39,482 nt of DNA from Bryobacterales bacterium (GTDB lineage Bacteria; Acidobacteriota; Terriglobia; Bryobacterales; Bryobacteraceae). The stretch lies in assembly GCA_009697455.1 (NCBI GenBank), contig SHUI01000007.1, positions 1 through 39,482 of the forward strand, given 5' to 3'. The translations under genes and the position numbers were made by a program. The notes under the pieces were generated by a model that was given only the letters and a program-made list of their open reading frames with translations, made no database searches and had not been told where the DNA came from. Of this stretch, positions 18,299 through 25,102 are shown in pieces. The number at the start of each line of letters is the position of its first letter. Position 1 is the stretch's first letter.

Positions 18299-18529
18299 CT
18301 ATGAAGTCTGCCACGCGCCGCGATAGTCGAGTTTGTCGTCGCCGCGGCAGAGCATGAGACCGCCGGCTACGGGCGGCTTACGCTGGTTGCGGCATCCGAA
18401 GGCCGCCGTGCACTCGTCGCGGCGATTCTTGTACGGACAACGTTCGCGGGCCGACTCGGTGGCATGCGCGGCGATTCCCTCGAAAATCTCCGCGATCTGA
18501 ACAAGCCGCTTCTGATACTCGGCCCTCAC
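18299..18529 (-). CDS. Unknown 76-residue four-cysteine protein in the corrinoid operon
   Basis: I do not recognise a family. The predicted protein has a helical, charged first 30 residues and a cysteine-containing second half: C31, C40, C46 and C61 (CX8CX5CX14C) with an ERCPYKNRRDEC segment and an LCRGDDKLDYRGAW end. It has no signal peptide or membrane segment. Its start overlaps the stop of the corrinoid-protein gene by 4 bp (ATGA), and the activator gene starts 7 bp after its stop, so it is very likely translated as part of the operon. Four cysteines could bind Zn or an Fe-S cluster, perhaps assisting electron delivery or corrinoid handling; this is inference. The coupled position argues against a chance frame. 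Confidence 0.72.
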   Translation of the reverse strand: MRAEYQKRLVQIAEIFEGIAAHATESARERCPYKNRRDECTAAFGCRNQRKPPVAGGLMLCRGDDKLDYRGAWQTS

Positions 18530-19281
18530 GTGCGCGACTCCACGCCTAGCAGCTTCTTCGCGAGGGCCACGCAGGCCAGCGCGTCCTTTCCATACCCGTC
18601 CGCTCCCATGTCGTCGGCGAACTCCTGCGTAACTGGAGCGCCCCCGACCATGATCTTCACGTCGTCCCGGAGATCGGCGTCGATAAACGCATCGATGGTC
18701 TTGCCCATGTTCGGCATCGTCGTGGTCAATAGCGCGGACATACCTATCAGGTGCGCCTTGTGCTGTTCCACCGCGTCGATGAAGGCGTCGGGCGATGTGT
18801 CGACGCCCAAGTCGATCACCTCGAATCCCGCGCCCCTGAGCATCATGATGCAGAGGTTCTTGCCGATGTCATGCAGGTCGCCTTTCACGGTCCCCATCAC
18901 GACCCTTCCAAGCGGCTCAATCCCGGACGCGGAAAGGATCGGGTCGATATGCTTCATCCCGGCCTTCATCGCGCGGGCGCAAGCCAGCACTTCCGGCACG
19001 AAGATGAAATTCTGGCGGAACTTCACCCCGACGATGGCCATGCCCGCGATCAGCCCGTAGTCCATCACTTCGAGCGCCTCGGTGCCTGCCGCGAGCGCCG
19101 ACCCGGTAAGCTCGTCCACGAGTTCGTTGTCGCCATCGATCAGCGCGGCCGCGATCGCTTGCATCGCAGGGCTTGAGCGGGAAAAAAGACTGACTATACG
19201 CGCGCGCTCGTCCGCGCGTTCGATGAACTCGTCGATTTCCTGCCGGATGAATTCGTTTGAAATATCCGCTAGTTCCGCCAT
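18526..19281 (-). CDS. Corrinoid protein of methyltransferase system (MtaC/MtbC/MtvC-like)
   Basis: This 251-residue protein has a helical cap domain (about residues 30-120, with LIDGDNELVDEL and the FVPEVLACARAMKAGM signature) and a Rossmann-like B12-binding domain. The cobalt-ligand motif D-x-H-x-x-G is D135-L-H137-D-I-G140 (GTVKGDLHDIGKN), with the downstream SALL (182) and GGAPV (213) cobamide contacts. It shuttles a methyl group on Co between the UroD-family enzyme and the pterin methyltransferase. The ATG at 19281 is preferred: a longer frame to 19377 would overlap the upstream gene and adds a non-homologous segment, whereas 19281 lies 8 bp after that gene's stop. Four-base overlap with the next gene. 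Confidence 0.95.
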   Translation of the reverse strand: MAELADISNEFIRQEIDEFIERADERARIVSLFSRSSPAMQAIAAALIDGDNELVDELTGSALAAGTEALEVMDYGLIAGMAIVGVKFRQNFIFVPEVLACARAMKAGMKHIDPILSASGIEPLGRVVMGTVKGDLHDIGKNLCIMMLRGAGFEVIDLGVDTSPDAFIDAVEQHKAHLIGMSALLTTTMPNMGKTIDAFIDADLRDDVKIMVGGAPVTQEFADDMGADGYGKDALACVALAKKLLGVESRT

Positions 19282-19289
19282 GGTTCGTC

Positions 19290-20315
19290 TCAGGCCGCCT
19301 GTTCCCGATGCCAGTCCCGCACGGCCTTCGGAATTTCCTTCAGATTCTCGATCGCCGTCTGCAGCGGGATCGCACATTCCGGACCCACCAGGTTCACGCG
19401 GGCGTTTAGATTCTTGTAGACTTCCGCCCGCACTTCCGCGGTGCCCTTCGAGAACAGCGTCTCGGGGTTGTTAATGTTACCCACCAGCGCGACGCGGCCA
19501 TCGACCGCTTCCATCGACTCCGCCGGCTGGTTCTTCGAGTCGTAGTGAAACGCCGCCATGCCGGTTTGCGCAATGAATGGCATGCGGTCCACGGTGCGGC
19601 CGCAGATGTGCAGGATAAGCGGAATCGGCAGGCGTTCGGCGAACTCCTTGTGGACCTCCACCAGATACCGCTCGTAATATTCCGCGCTGACCAGGTCGCC
19701 GGTCGCATGGTCTGGGAGCGTGAGGGCATCGGCGCCGGCTTCAATTTGCGCGAGGCCGAACTGCACGGTCGCTTCCTTCATGCGATCGAGGCAAAGTTTG
19801 GTTTTTCCGGGATCGTCGAGCGACATGAGCAGGAACGGCTCGACGCCGAAACAGTGGTAGCCGAGTGACCATGGCCCCATTGTCTTACCAATGATCGCAA
19901 CTTCATTGCCATAGCGCCTGCGCAGTAGCTTGATGGCTTCGATGACACACCGGGTGTCCTGATGTGTCAGGAAATCGGGGGGGATGCGGATGTCGTCCGG
20001 CGTCTCCCAGATCGGCTCACGCATCTTGACCGTAGGCCAGTTGTCCTTCTGCTCCCACTGGATCTTGCAGCCGAGCGCGGAGGACTCCTGAATGATGCTG
20101 AATACCGGCATGATGCTGTCGAACCCGAGCTCGGTGTAGCTGGTTTCGGCGAGGCGGGCCATCAGTTCCGGCACGCGATTGGCGTCGGGAAACGGGGCAT
20201 CGGCTAAGTCCATCAACTCAACCGTGGCGACGGAGGTGGGGTTGCAGACGGGCGTGCGGTCGACGGGTTCGCGGCGAAGGGCGGCGAGAACGCGATCACG
20301 GCTGTTCATTGTCAT
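19290..20315 (-). CDS. UroD/MtaA/CmuA-family zinc methyltransferase
   Basis: The 341-residue protein belongs to the uroporphyrinogen-decarboxylase superfamily but shows the methyltransferase-specific zinc ligands H236-x-C238 (LILHICGRT) and C314 (GPECAIPL), with MtaA/MtbA-like spacing. True heme-pathway UroD lacks these. In archaea such enzymes pass methyl groups from a corrinoid protein to coenzyme M; in bacterial and O-demethylase loci relatives act with a corrinoid protein on methylated donors. No other candidate for a donor-specific methyltransferase is present in the operon, so this one probably demethylates the unknown substrate. The ATG at 20315 (or 20309, MNSRDRV) fits the family N-terminus; a start at 20354 would overlap the upstream gene. 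It lies 13 bp after that gene. Confidence 0.92.
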   Translation of the reverse strand: MTMNSRDRVLAALRREPVDRTPVCNPTSVATVELMDLADAPFPDANRVPELMARLAETSYTELGFDSIMPVFSIIQESSALGCKIQWEQKDNWPTVKMREPIWETPDDIRIPPDFLTHQDTRCVIEAIKLLRRRYGNEVAIIGKTMGPWSLGYHCFGVEPFLLMSLDDPGKTKLCLDRMKEATVQFGLAQIEAGADALTLPDHATGDLVSAEYYERYLVEVHKEFAERLPIPLILHICGRTVDRMPFIAQTGMAAFHYDSKNQPAESMEAVDGRVALVGNINNPETLFSKGTAEVRAEVYKNLNARVNLVGPECAIPLQTAIENLKEIPKAVRDWHREQAA

Positions 20316-20328
20316 ATGTCCGGTTTCG

Positions 20329-20934
20329 TCACCTCTGCGCGCTGGGCGCGACAAGCATTCCGCGCCCGGCGGCCAATTCCATCTCTCGCACCGCGGCGCG
20401 GACGTTCAACGCACGATAGAGCAGCAGTCCGATCAACGCGTCGTGCGGCTGGCCGCAGGGAAAATGCACGCGCGTCGTTGCCCCCTCGGCGGCGTTCAAG
20501 TGGCCGAGTTTCGCCAAACCACCGGCGACAGCTTCGGCGCGGGGGCTGGCCTCGACTTCGTAAACGCCCGAACCCAGGCTCCGTACGCGCACCTCCTCGT
20601 TCGATTTGCGATCGAAGATGAACAGCGGCCGGACGGGGAGTTCATCGGACGAGGGCAACTTGGCGGCTTCGAGAAACAGGCGGCGGACGGCCATGACGTG
20701 GCTCGCGCCGCAGGGAAACCGGAGGCACCCTGAGTCAGCGGGCTCCATTTCGCCGAGCGTGGCCATGGCTTTCACGACAAAATCAATGCGCGCGGCCACT
20801 CCGGTCTTCCCGCTGAAAGTGTGGACGAGATACGCCCCGTCAGGCCGCTGGTAGAGTCCGATCGTAATGTTCTGGCAGTGCGCGTCCATGGAGACGAGTT
20901 CGACGCGATGTCCGATGTCCTGGGTAACTGGCAT
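20329..20934 (-). CDS. Unknown 201-residue protein with a duplicated FPCGxxH motif, first gene of the corrinoid operon
   Basis: No recognised family. The protein is two similar halves: a GAYLVHTFSG...AMATLG...LRFPCGASH (H79) unit and a GVYEVEASP...GLAKLG...VHFPCGQPH (H164) unit. The motifs F73-P-C75-G and F158-P-C160-G lie 85 residues apart, each followed by a helix with a conserved Arg/Leu pattern (VRRLFLEA and LLLYRALNV). Paired Cys and His in both halves could form a metal or cofactor site, or contact a corrinoid. There is no signal peptide. The ATG at 20934 abuts the operator region that separates it from the divergent regulator. It is followed after 13 bp by the methyltransferase gene. 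A role in the pathway is inferred from position only. Confidence 0.8.
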   Translation of the reverse strand: MPVTQDIGHRVELVSMDAHCQNITIGLYQRPDGAYLVHTFSGKTGVAARIDFVVKAMATLGEMEPADSGCLRFPCGASHVMAVRRLFLEAAKLPSSDELPVRPLFIFDRKSNEEVRVRSLGSGVYEVEASPRAEAVAGGLAKLGHLNAAEGATTRVHFPCGQPHDALIGLLLYRALNVRAAVREMELAAGRGMLVAPSAQR

Positions 20935-20940
20935 TGAGCT

Positions 20941-20969
20941 TGACAGGCTGTCAGCTTGTCTGACAAGCT
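20941..20969. promoter_or_regulatory. Two abutting palindromes, candidate operator of the divergent GntR regulator
   Basis: TGACAGGCTGTCA (20941-20953) is a perfect 6-1-6 palindrome, and AGCTTGTCTGACAAGCT (20953-20969) is a perfect 8-1-8 palindrome sharing its first base. The second resembles TTGTC.GACAA sites of FadR-type GntR regulators. They fill the short gap between the corrinoid operon (ATG 20934) and the regulator (ATG 20983), so a dimer bound here could control both directions. Confidence 0.65.
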
Positions 20970-20982
20970 AGTCTATCGCAGA

Positions 20983-21699
20983 ATGCTCGAAAATCTCAAG
21001 CCCGTATCTCGCGTTTCCGTGAGCGATGAAATTGTCGATCAGATGGCGGGCCTGATCTCGGCCGGGGCGCTGAAGCCGGGAGATCGCGTTCCGTCGGAAA
21101 AGCAATTATGCGTGCAGTTCGGCGTCGGGCGCACTTCGGTCAGGGAGGCGCTGCGCTCTCTCTCCGTGATGGGTATTCTGAAAACACAGCGGGGAGAGGG
21201 AACTTTCGTTTCGGCGGAGAGGTCGCGCTATGTCGAAAAGGCGATGCAGTGGGATGTGCTGCTCGACGGCAAAGCGGCCGGCCACCTGATCGAGACCCGG
21301 CTGATGCTTGAGTGTGAAACGGCATCGTTCGCGGCAGAGAGAGCGTCGGAAGAGGACCTCGCCGCGATCGCCGCGGCAATCGCCGACGTGCAGAACGCTT
21401 TTTCCGGACCGGCTCTCGTGGAACCCGGGCGCTATCTCGAAGCCGACCTGCGATTCCATTTGGCCATCGCCCGCGCCACGCGTAACCCGATTCTTGTAAG
21501 CTTGCTGGGTACGATTCGCGGTTCGATGCAAGCCTGGATCGCGAAGACGGTGCCCGCGCGAGCCGCGAAGTCGATAAAGGACCACAGGAAGATTCTTGCC
21601 GGACTGCGCGCCCGTAACCGGGAGAAGGCTCGCGCCGCGATGAGTGCCCACATCCGGTCGAGCAGTTCGGACTTGCGGCGGCGTTTGAAGCAGACTTGA
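20983..21699 (+). CDS. FadR/GntR-family regulator divergent from the corrinoid operon
   Basis: About 238 residues: an N-terminal GntR winged helix (DRVPSEKQLCVQFGVGRTSV, then REALRSLSVMGILKTQRGEGTFVS) and a helical FCD domain (LIETRLMLECETASFAAE, then ADLRFHLAIARATRN with its metal-ligand His). The ATG at 20983 is preferred over a TTG at 20956, which lies inside the perfect palindrome at 20953-20969; there is no obvious Shine-Dalgarno for either. Position and the palindromes suggest autoregulation and control of the 20934-15506 operon, with the methylated substrate or its demethylated product as the probable inducer. It is distinct in sequence from the FadR-type regulator at 9350-10201. Confidence 0.92.
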   Translation: MLENLKPVSRVSVSDEIVDQMAGLISAGALKPGDRVPSEKQLCVQFGVGRTSVREALRSLSVMGILKTQRGEGTFVSAERSRYVEKAMQWDVLLDGKAAGHLIETRLMLECETASFAAERASEEDLAAIAAAIADVQNAFSGPALVEPGRYLEADLRFHLAIARATRNPILVSLLGTIRGSMQAWIAKTVPARAAKSIKDHRKILAGLRARNREKARAAMSAHIRSSSSDLRRRLKQT

Positions 21700-21747
21700 G
21701 GTGACGGGTGGCGAACACGCGCGACACCCAGGAAAGATTGGAGAATT

Positions 21748-23856
21748 ATGGCATCGCCGTCCCACGTTCGTCCTGAATCGCTACCCGTTTCCGGCCAATC
21801 GGGGACGAAGAACACGATTGTACAGTTCGGCGCCTTCGAACTGGATCTAGCGACGAATGAACTACGCAAACAAGGCATACGAGTTCGCCTGCAATCGAAA
21901 CCGTGCGATATCCTGCGGGCGTTGGTCGAGAATCCCGGAGCCGTGGTATCCCGCGAAGAACTCCGCCACCGGCTGTGGCCAGAAAATACTTTCGTCGATT
22001 TCGAACGCAGCCTCAATAGCGCGGTAAACCGGCTGCGTATCGTGCTGGGCGATTCGGCGAACAATCCGAGATACGTGGAGACCCTGTCGCGCAGCGGATA
22101 CCGGTTCCTCGCTCCGGTCACGCTGCGTAACATGCAGGCCGCCTCGACCGAAGAAATGGTTGCCAAGCCCAGGCCGCGCTTGTGGGTTTCGATTTCGCTG
22201 GTGGTGACAGTTGCGGCGGCGATTGCGGGCGCGATGGGTGCGTACGTGGTGTGGAAGGCTTCCTCCGGAAATACGCCCCGTTTCCGCCAAGTCACGTTTC
22301 AGCGCGCCCAAGTTTCAACGGCCCGCTTCTCGTCGGATAGCGAGGTTGTGTATTCGGCGCGCGGCGAGGGCGGAGAAGGCGCGCTATTCCTTACCAACTC
22401 CGCCAGCCCGGAATCGCGGTCTCTTGGGTTTAGAGGAATGCGTCTGGCGGCAATATCAAGCACGAGCGAGCTTGCCATGCTCAAGTCCGGCGGGACAATG
22501 AACATCGCCGGCAGTGAGTTGTTCCGCGTCCCCCTCAATGGAGGAGATCCCGTAAGGGTGGACGAGCACATCATGGGAGTGGATTGGGCTCCCGGCGGAA
22601 AGACCATGGCTCTCGTGCGTGCGATTGCAGGAACCAATCAACTGGAGTACCCGCCTGGCACGGTTCTCTACCGCACGCCGGGATGGCTGAGCGACCTGCG
22701 GTTCTCGCCGGACGGCTCCCGCATCGCATTTGTCGATCACCCGATCCGTCACGATGACCGGGGCGACGTCAAACTGGTCGACACCACGGGCCGCGCCAGC
22801 GTCGTTTCGCAGGGCTGGGCCGATGTGGCTGGCTTGGCTTGGCACCCGGCGACCCGCGAAATCTGGTTCACGGGCGCGCGCGGCGGATCTGGCCGCTCGA
22901 TATGGGCCACGTCGCCCCGGGCAGGGAAGCCTCGCTCTGTCGCGAGCTTTCCAGGCGCGTTCACTCTCTGCGATATCGCGTCGAACGGGCGACTGCTCCT
23001 GTCAACGGATACCCGCCGCCTGGAGATGGCCGGCTTGCTGCGAGGCTTTTCGTCGGAACGCTCGCTTTCCTGGCTCGACTGGTCCCGCGTTCAGAGCGTC
23101 TCGCGAGACGGAGGACTGCTGTTGTTTGACGAGAGCGGAGAGGCCGTCGGCTCGAGACCGGTTTCTTACCTCTATCAGGCTGACGCCGGAAGCACCCACA
23201 GAATCGGTGAAGGGCTGGCCCAAGGACTCGCCCCAGACGGGCGGTGGGTTCTGGTGATCGACGCAGACGATCGTCGAACGCTGAAGATCGTGCCCATCGC
23301 CGGCGGGCCTCCGAAGGCGATCCGTTTTCCCAATTTGGTGCACCAGTGGGCAAGGCTCTCCCCGAACGGGAAGGAGGCGATCGCTCTATCCGAGGATCGC
23401 GAAGGGGCACTGGGCCTGTTTGTCCTGCCGATCTTCGAGGACAAGCCTCCCGCCAGAATCGCGGGTCCGATCATGGTTCGGAATTTGGCGATTTCCCCCA
23501 CGGGCGACCGGGTGGCCGCGCTTACGCCAAGCGGAAAGGTCATCCTCTACTCCACAAAGGCGGACGCGGAGCCTGTCGAGCTACCGGCAATTGCCGGAAT
23601 GGCGCCGCTGCTATGGAGTTCGGACGGCGCATATCTTTACCTTCAGGACCTGCGCCGTGGTTCTGAACCTCCGTCGCCTGTGGTCCGTTTTCATCTGATG
23701 AGCGGGAAAACCGCACCGTGGAGGGTGATCACTCCCCCGGACCGGATAGGCGTCAATTCCGTGACGGGCATCGTGATTGCCGAAGATGAGAAGCACTACG
23801 TCTACTCGTACCGGCGTGTTCTTGCCGACCTGTTCACGGTGGACGGGCTTCGTTGA
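21748..23856 (+). CDS. CadC-like membrane regulator: OmpR-type winged helix, one TM helix, TolB/PD40 beta-propeller
   Basis: A 702-residue one-component sensor. Residues about 27-125 are an OmpR/PhoB-type DNA-binding domain (FGAFELDLATNELRKQG ... EELRHRLWPENTFVDFERSL ... YVETLSRSGYRFLAPV). A single transmembrane helix follows near 147-170 (LWVSISLVVTVAAAIAGAMG). The remainder is a predicted extracytoplasmic beta-propeller with PD40-type repeats (LRFSPDGSRIAFVDH, LSPNGKEAIALSED). This layout is common in Acidobacteria, where paralogues are numerous. It should sense something outside the cytoplasm and bind DNA from the membrane. The ATG at 21748 has TGGAG four bases upstream. It starts 48 bp after the GntR gene; functional connection to the corrinoid operon is not evident. 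Confidence 0.93.
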   Translation: MASPSHVRPESLPVSGQSGTKNTIVQFGAFELDLATNELRKQGIRVRLQSKPCDILRALVENPGAVVSREELRHRLWPENTFVDFERSLNSAVNRLRIVLGDSANNPRYVETLSRSGYRFLAPVTLRNMQAASTEEMVAKPRPRLWVSISLVVTVAAAIAGAMGAYVVWKASSGNTPRFRQVTFQRAQVSTARFSSDSEVVYSARGEGGEGALFLTNSASPESRSLGFRGMRLAAISSTSELAMLKSGGTMNIAGSELFRVPLNGGDPVRVDEHIMGVDWAPGGKTMALVRAIAGTNQLEYPPGTVLYRTPGWLSDLRFSPDGSRIAFVDHPIRHDDRGDVKLVDTTGRASVVSQGWADVAGLAWHPATREIWFTGARGGSGRSIWATSPRAGKPRSVASFPGAFTLCDIASNGRLLLSTDTRRLEMAGLLRGFSSERSLSWLDWSRVQSVSRDGGLLLFDESGEAVGSRPVSYLYQADAGSTHRIGEGLAQGLAPDGRWVLVIDADDRRTLKIVPIAGGPPKAIRFPNLVHQWARLSPNGKEAIALSEDREGALGLFVLPIFEDKPPARIAGPIMVRNLAISPTGDRVAALTPSGKVILYSTKADAEPVELPAIAGMAPLLWSSDGAYLYLQDLRRGSEPPSPVVRFHLMSGKTAPWRVITPPDRIGVNSVTGIVIAEDEKHYVYSYRRVLADLFTVDGLR

Positions 23857-23977
23857 CAAGCACCGCATACGCGTGATGAGACTTGTTCGATCTTTAGCAA
23901 TCAGTAAGATAGCCCGTGATCGACGATTGATCGATAGTGCTCTTGTGTTCCGGCCCGGCTCCCGCTAGGATTGGGTC

Positions 23978-24781
23978 ATGAAAAACAAGTTCAGGGGATT
24001 TTCATTCGGCGCGCTACTGCTCGCGATGTCGATCCCATCCGATCGATTGCTCAGCCAAACCCTTCCGGCTCCGACCGTGGATCGGGTCGGATTCCCGGCG
24101 GGCTACCAGACGACGTTCAGGAAATTGCTCACCGTTGACCGCCCGGACAATGGCCAGATCCGCGTGATCTGGGCTAATGCCGTCGCCGCCGCCACGAACT
24201 GGTGGGAGCCCTATCCTTACGGGTCGGTTATTCTCTTCGAGTCCTACACGTCGAAGCGCGACGCGTCGGGGGGATTTCTCCTCGACGAAAACGGCCGCTT
24301 TGTTCCCGACGTGCTGGGTACCATCTTTGTAAAGCGCAAGGAGCCCGGGTTCGGCGCGGCGTACCAGACGATTCGTAACGGCGAATGGGAATATACGGCC
24401 TATCGAGTAGACGGATCAACACAGACGGCGCCGGCGGCCAGTGGGGCGTGCGCCGCGTGTCACCTCCAAGTGGGGTCTCCCGGCGACTGGACGTTTCGAA
24501 GACGCAGCTTTGCGGGCGCGGCTACCGGCGCGGCACCCCAAGCCACGATGATCCAGTACGCGTTCGTTCCTGGCAACCTCACGGTCAAAAAAGGAACTCT
24601 GGTCACTTGGTACAACAACGACGAAGTCGAGCACCAGATCTTTTCGCCGGTCACGGGCTTCTTTTCTCCGGTGATGGGTCAAGGGGTGAGCTTCGCGCAG
24701 AAGTTCGACCAGGTAGGAGAGTTCGATGTCCGCTGCTCTCTGCACGCCGGCATGCGGTCGAAGGTGACGGTCACGGAGTAG
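23978..24781 (+). CDS. Secreted cytochrome P460-like / cupredoxin fusion
   Basis: A 267-residue exported protein. A signal segment (FGALLLAMSIPSDRLLSQ) is followed by a cytochrome P460-type beta domain (about residues 35-175) with YQTTFRKLLTVDR, IRVIWAN, YGSVILFESY and a single heme-c site C158-A-A-C161-H162. The C-terminal part (about 190-267) is a plastocyanin-like cupredoxin with a complete type 1 copper set: H219, C253, H256 and M259. P460 proteins oxidise hydroxylamine or NO, or bind NO; a heme domain and an electron-carrying copper domain in one chain suggests intramolecular electron transfer. Whether the P460 lysine cross-link exists cannot be decided from sequence. It is followed by a short hairpin ACTGG/CCAGT (24782-24794). 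Confidence 0.9.
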   Translation: MKNKFRGFSFGALLLAMSIPSDRLLSQTLPAPTVDRVGFPAGYQTTFRKLLTVDRPDNGQIRVIWANAVAAATNWWEPYPYGSVILFESYTSKRDASGGFLLDENGRFVPDVLGTIFVKRKEPGFGAAYQTIRNGEWEYTAYRVDGSTQTAPAASGACAACHLQVGSPGDWTFRRRSFAGAATGAAPQATMIQYAFVPGNLTVKKGTLVTWYNNDEVEHQIFSPVTGFFSPVMGQGVSFAQKFDQVGEFDVRCSLHAGMRSKVTVTE

Positions 24782-25102
24782 ACTGGCCGCCAGTTCTTAG
24801 GCCGTAGGCCACTCCGATAGCCGCCGTTTCATCCGGAACCGCATGCAAGTAACCGAGCCGCGCGCGTGAGCAAGCGGCAGCAAATGCCTCAGAAATAGTA
24901 TGTTAGCCGCAAGTCCGGAGCCTTCAATACCGCTTGCTCACGCGCGCGGCTCGGTTAGCGGCAGTGGCGTAAATGGGCAGGTGTTCGCAAGTACCGGAAA
25001 CGCCGCTTTCCGGGGGACTTCAATTGTTTCTCACGTTTCTGACCGCTGTCATCGGAGCCGTCTGGTGACCCCGCGGGTACAACGTCGCGCCACCCCATGT
25101 AT
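24782..25102. other. Intergenic region between convergent genes, carrying a REP-like element
   Basis: About 320 bp without a convincing gene. An open frame at 24900-25223 reads through one arm of the inverted repeat and into the opposite-strand gene and is not believed. A small ACTGG-ccg-CCAGT hairpin lies at 24782-24794, directly after the P460 gene, followed by TTCTT; it could be a weak terminator. Confidence 0.6.
24850..24957. repeat. Perfect 28-bp inverted repeat, REP-like
   Basis: Bases 24850-24877 and 24930-24957 are exact reverse complements (28 bp each) separated by 52 bp. The arm contains GAGCCGCGCGCGTGAGC. Placement between convergent genes and the GC-rich extended palindrome are typical of REP/BIME elements, and this arm resembles a repeat I believe to be widespread in Solibacter-like genomes. 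It could also fold as a bidirectional terminator. Confidence 0.75.

Noticed and set aside
19282-19377. Longer start for the corrinoid protein
   Set aside because: It would overlap the upstream methyltransferase and add 32 residues without homology; the ATG at 19281 lies 8 bp after that gene's stop.
20880-20990. Cobalamin riboswitch upstream of the corrinoid operon
   Set aside because: The gap is under 50 bp and shows only palindromes; there is no room for a B12-box fold.
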